Assembly: GCA_002729015.1 (NCBI GenBank)
Contig: PBVO01000018.1
Location: forward strand, 1 to 6,051
DNA from: Candidatus Poribacteria bacterium
GTDB lineage: Bacteria > Poribacteria > WGA-4E > UBA9662
Length of the DNA: 6,051 nucleotides
Reading direction: 5' to 3'
Each line of letters begins with the position of its first letter. Position 1 is the first letter of the stretch. The notes under the pieces are model-generated. The model was not told the DNA's origin. It saw only the letters and a program-made list of their open reading frames with translations, and did not search any database. Made by a program: the position numbers and the translations under genes. Of this stretch, positions 5,852 to 6,051 are shown piece after piece.

Positions 5852-6051
5852 ATGTACCAAAGAGGTGATTCAAATCACTGGATAGCCGTTTTGTTAATGG
5901 CTTGTAGCTTACTTTTTATGGTTGGCTGTGGAGATGACGAAGAAGATACAGAAGATGAAGAAGTAGCTATTGAAGTGCCAACTGCTTACACCTTTGATAG
6001 CCGGTTTATAGAAGGTAAAAGTAGCGTTTCTTACTCGGGCCAGACCGTTCG
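5852..6051 (+). CDS. DUF4856-like lipoprotein, N-terminal part (runs off window)
   Basis: The reading frame opens at ATG 5852 with AGGAG (5838-5842) nine bases upstream and stays open for 66 codons to the window edge. Residues 1-25 are a lipoprotein signal peptide: Arg4, a hydrophobic core from 11 to 24, then the lipobox-like F-M-V-G with Cys26 as acylation site. Nine of the ten residues 28-37 are acidic, a likely flexible linker. The rest, VPTAYTFDSRFIEGKSSVSY (42-61) followed by SGQTVR, looks like the beginning of a DUF4856 domain, which typically opens with Y-x-F and an SYSGQT-type motif. DUF4856 lipoproteins are found beside imelysin and DUF1111 genes in other genomes, which supports the call, and they are presumed to act in iron uptake. 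It is separated from the receptor by 294 nt and has its own candidate promoter. The family assignment rests on memory of a short stretch. Confidence 0.8.
   Translation, partial: MYQRGDSNHWIAVLLMACSLLFMVGCGDDEEDTEDEEVAIEVPTAYTFDSRFIEGKSSVSYSGQTV

Noticed and set aside
1..6051. CRISPR arrays, tRNA/rRNA genes, insertion sequences, phage or defence genes
   Set aside because: No regularly spaced repeats, no cloverleaf with tRNA features, and no transposase or nuclease reading frames are visible; the coding content is accounted for by five iron-uptake-type genes.

Overview
The window looks like part of an iron-acquisition locus from a Gram-negative, two-membrane bacterium. It encodes a TonB-dependent outer-membrane receptor, lipoproteins with lipoboxes, periplasmic imelysin and c-type cytochrome-like proteins. 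Base composition is moderately AT-rich in the genes and strongly AT-rich between them. I cannot name the genus. The receptor's N-terminal carboxypeptidase-regulatory-like domain is common in Bacteroidota but also found elsewhere, and imelysin/DUF1111/FecA-type receptor groupings occur in several phyla, including Proteobacteria and, as I recall, Leptospira. All genes are on the + strand.

Layout: (1) 1-68, a promoter/leader with a strong palindromic operator (35-51). (2) 69-1235, an imelysin-family (M75/IrpA-like) periplasmic protein, followed 5 nt later by (3) 1241-2626, a two-heme-motif DUF1111 (di-heme oxidoreductase/MauG-like) protein; these two form an operon. (4) 2627-2793, an intergenic region with a perfect 9-1-9 palindrome and a second copy of the operator motif. 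(5) 2794-3018, a 74-residue acidic lipoprotein, then 22 nt later (6) 3041-5557, a FecA-type TonB-dependent receptor. (7) 5558-5851, an AT-rich, gene-free stretch with an 18-bp palindrome, a roughly 150-nt region that can fold as a closed multi-branched structure, and a candidate promoter. (8) 5852-6051, the start of a lipoprotein whose visible part looks like the N-terminus of a DUF4856 protein, cut by the window edge.

Working model (inference): the receptor imports a ferric chelate across the outer membrane. The imelysin protein binds iron or a ligand in the periplasm, the di-heme protein provides redox chemistry, and the lipoproteins (74-aa and DUF4856) are surface or periplasm-facing accessory factors. 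The two operons share the 12-mer AACTGAGACTCA inside 7-1-7 operator-like repeats, which suggests one repressor, probably of the Fur type, controls both.

The most interesting parts are the 150-nt structured intergenic element, the shared operator, and the small uncharacterised lipoprotein fixed directly ahead of the receptor.
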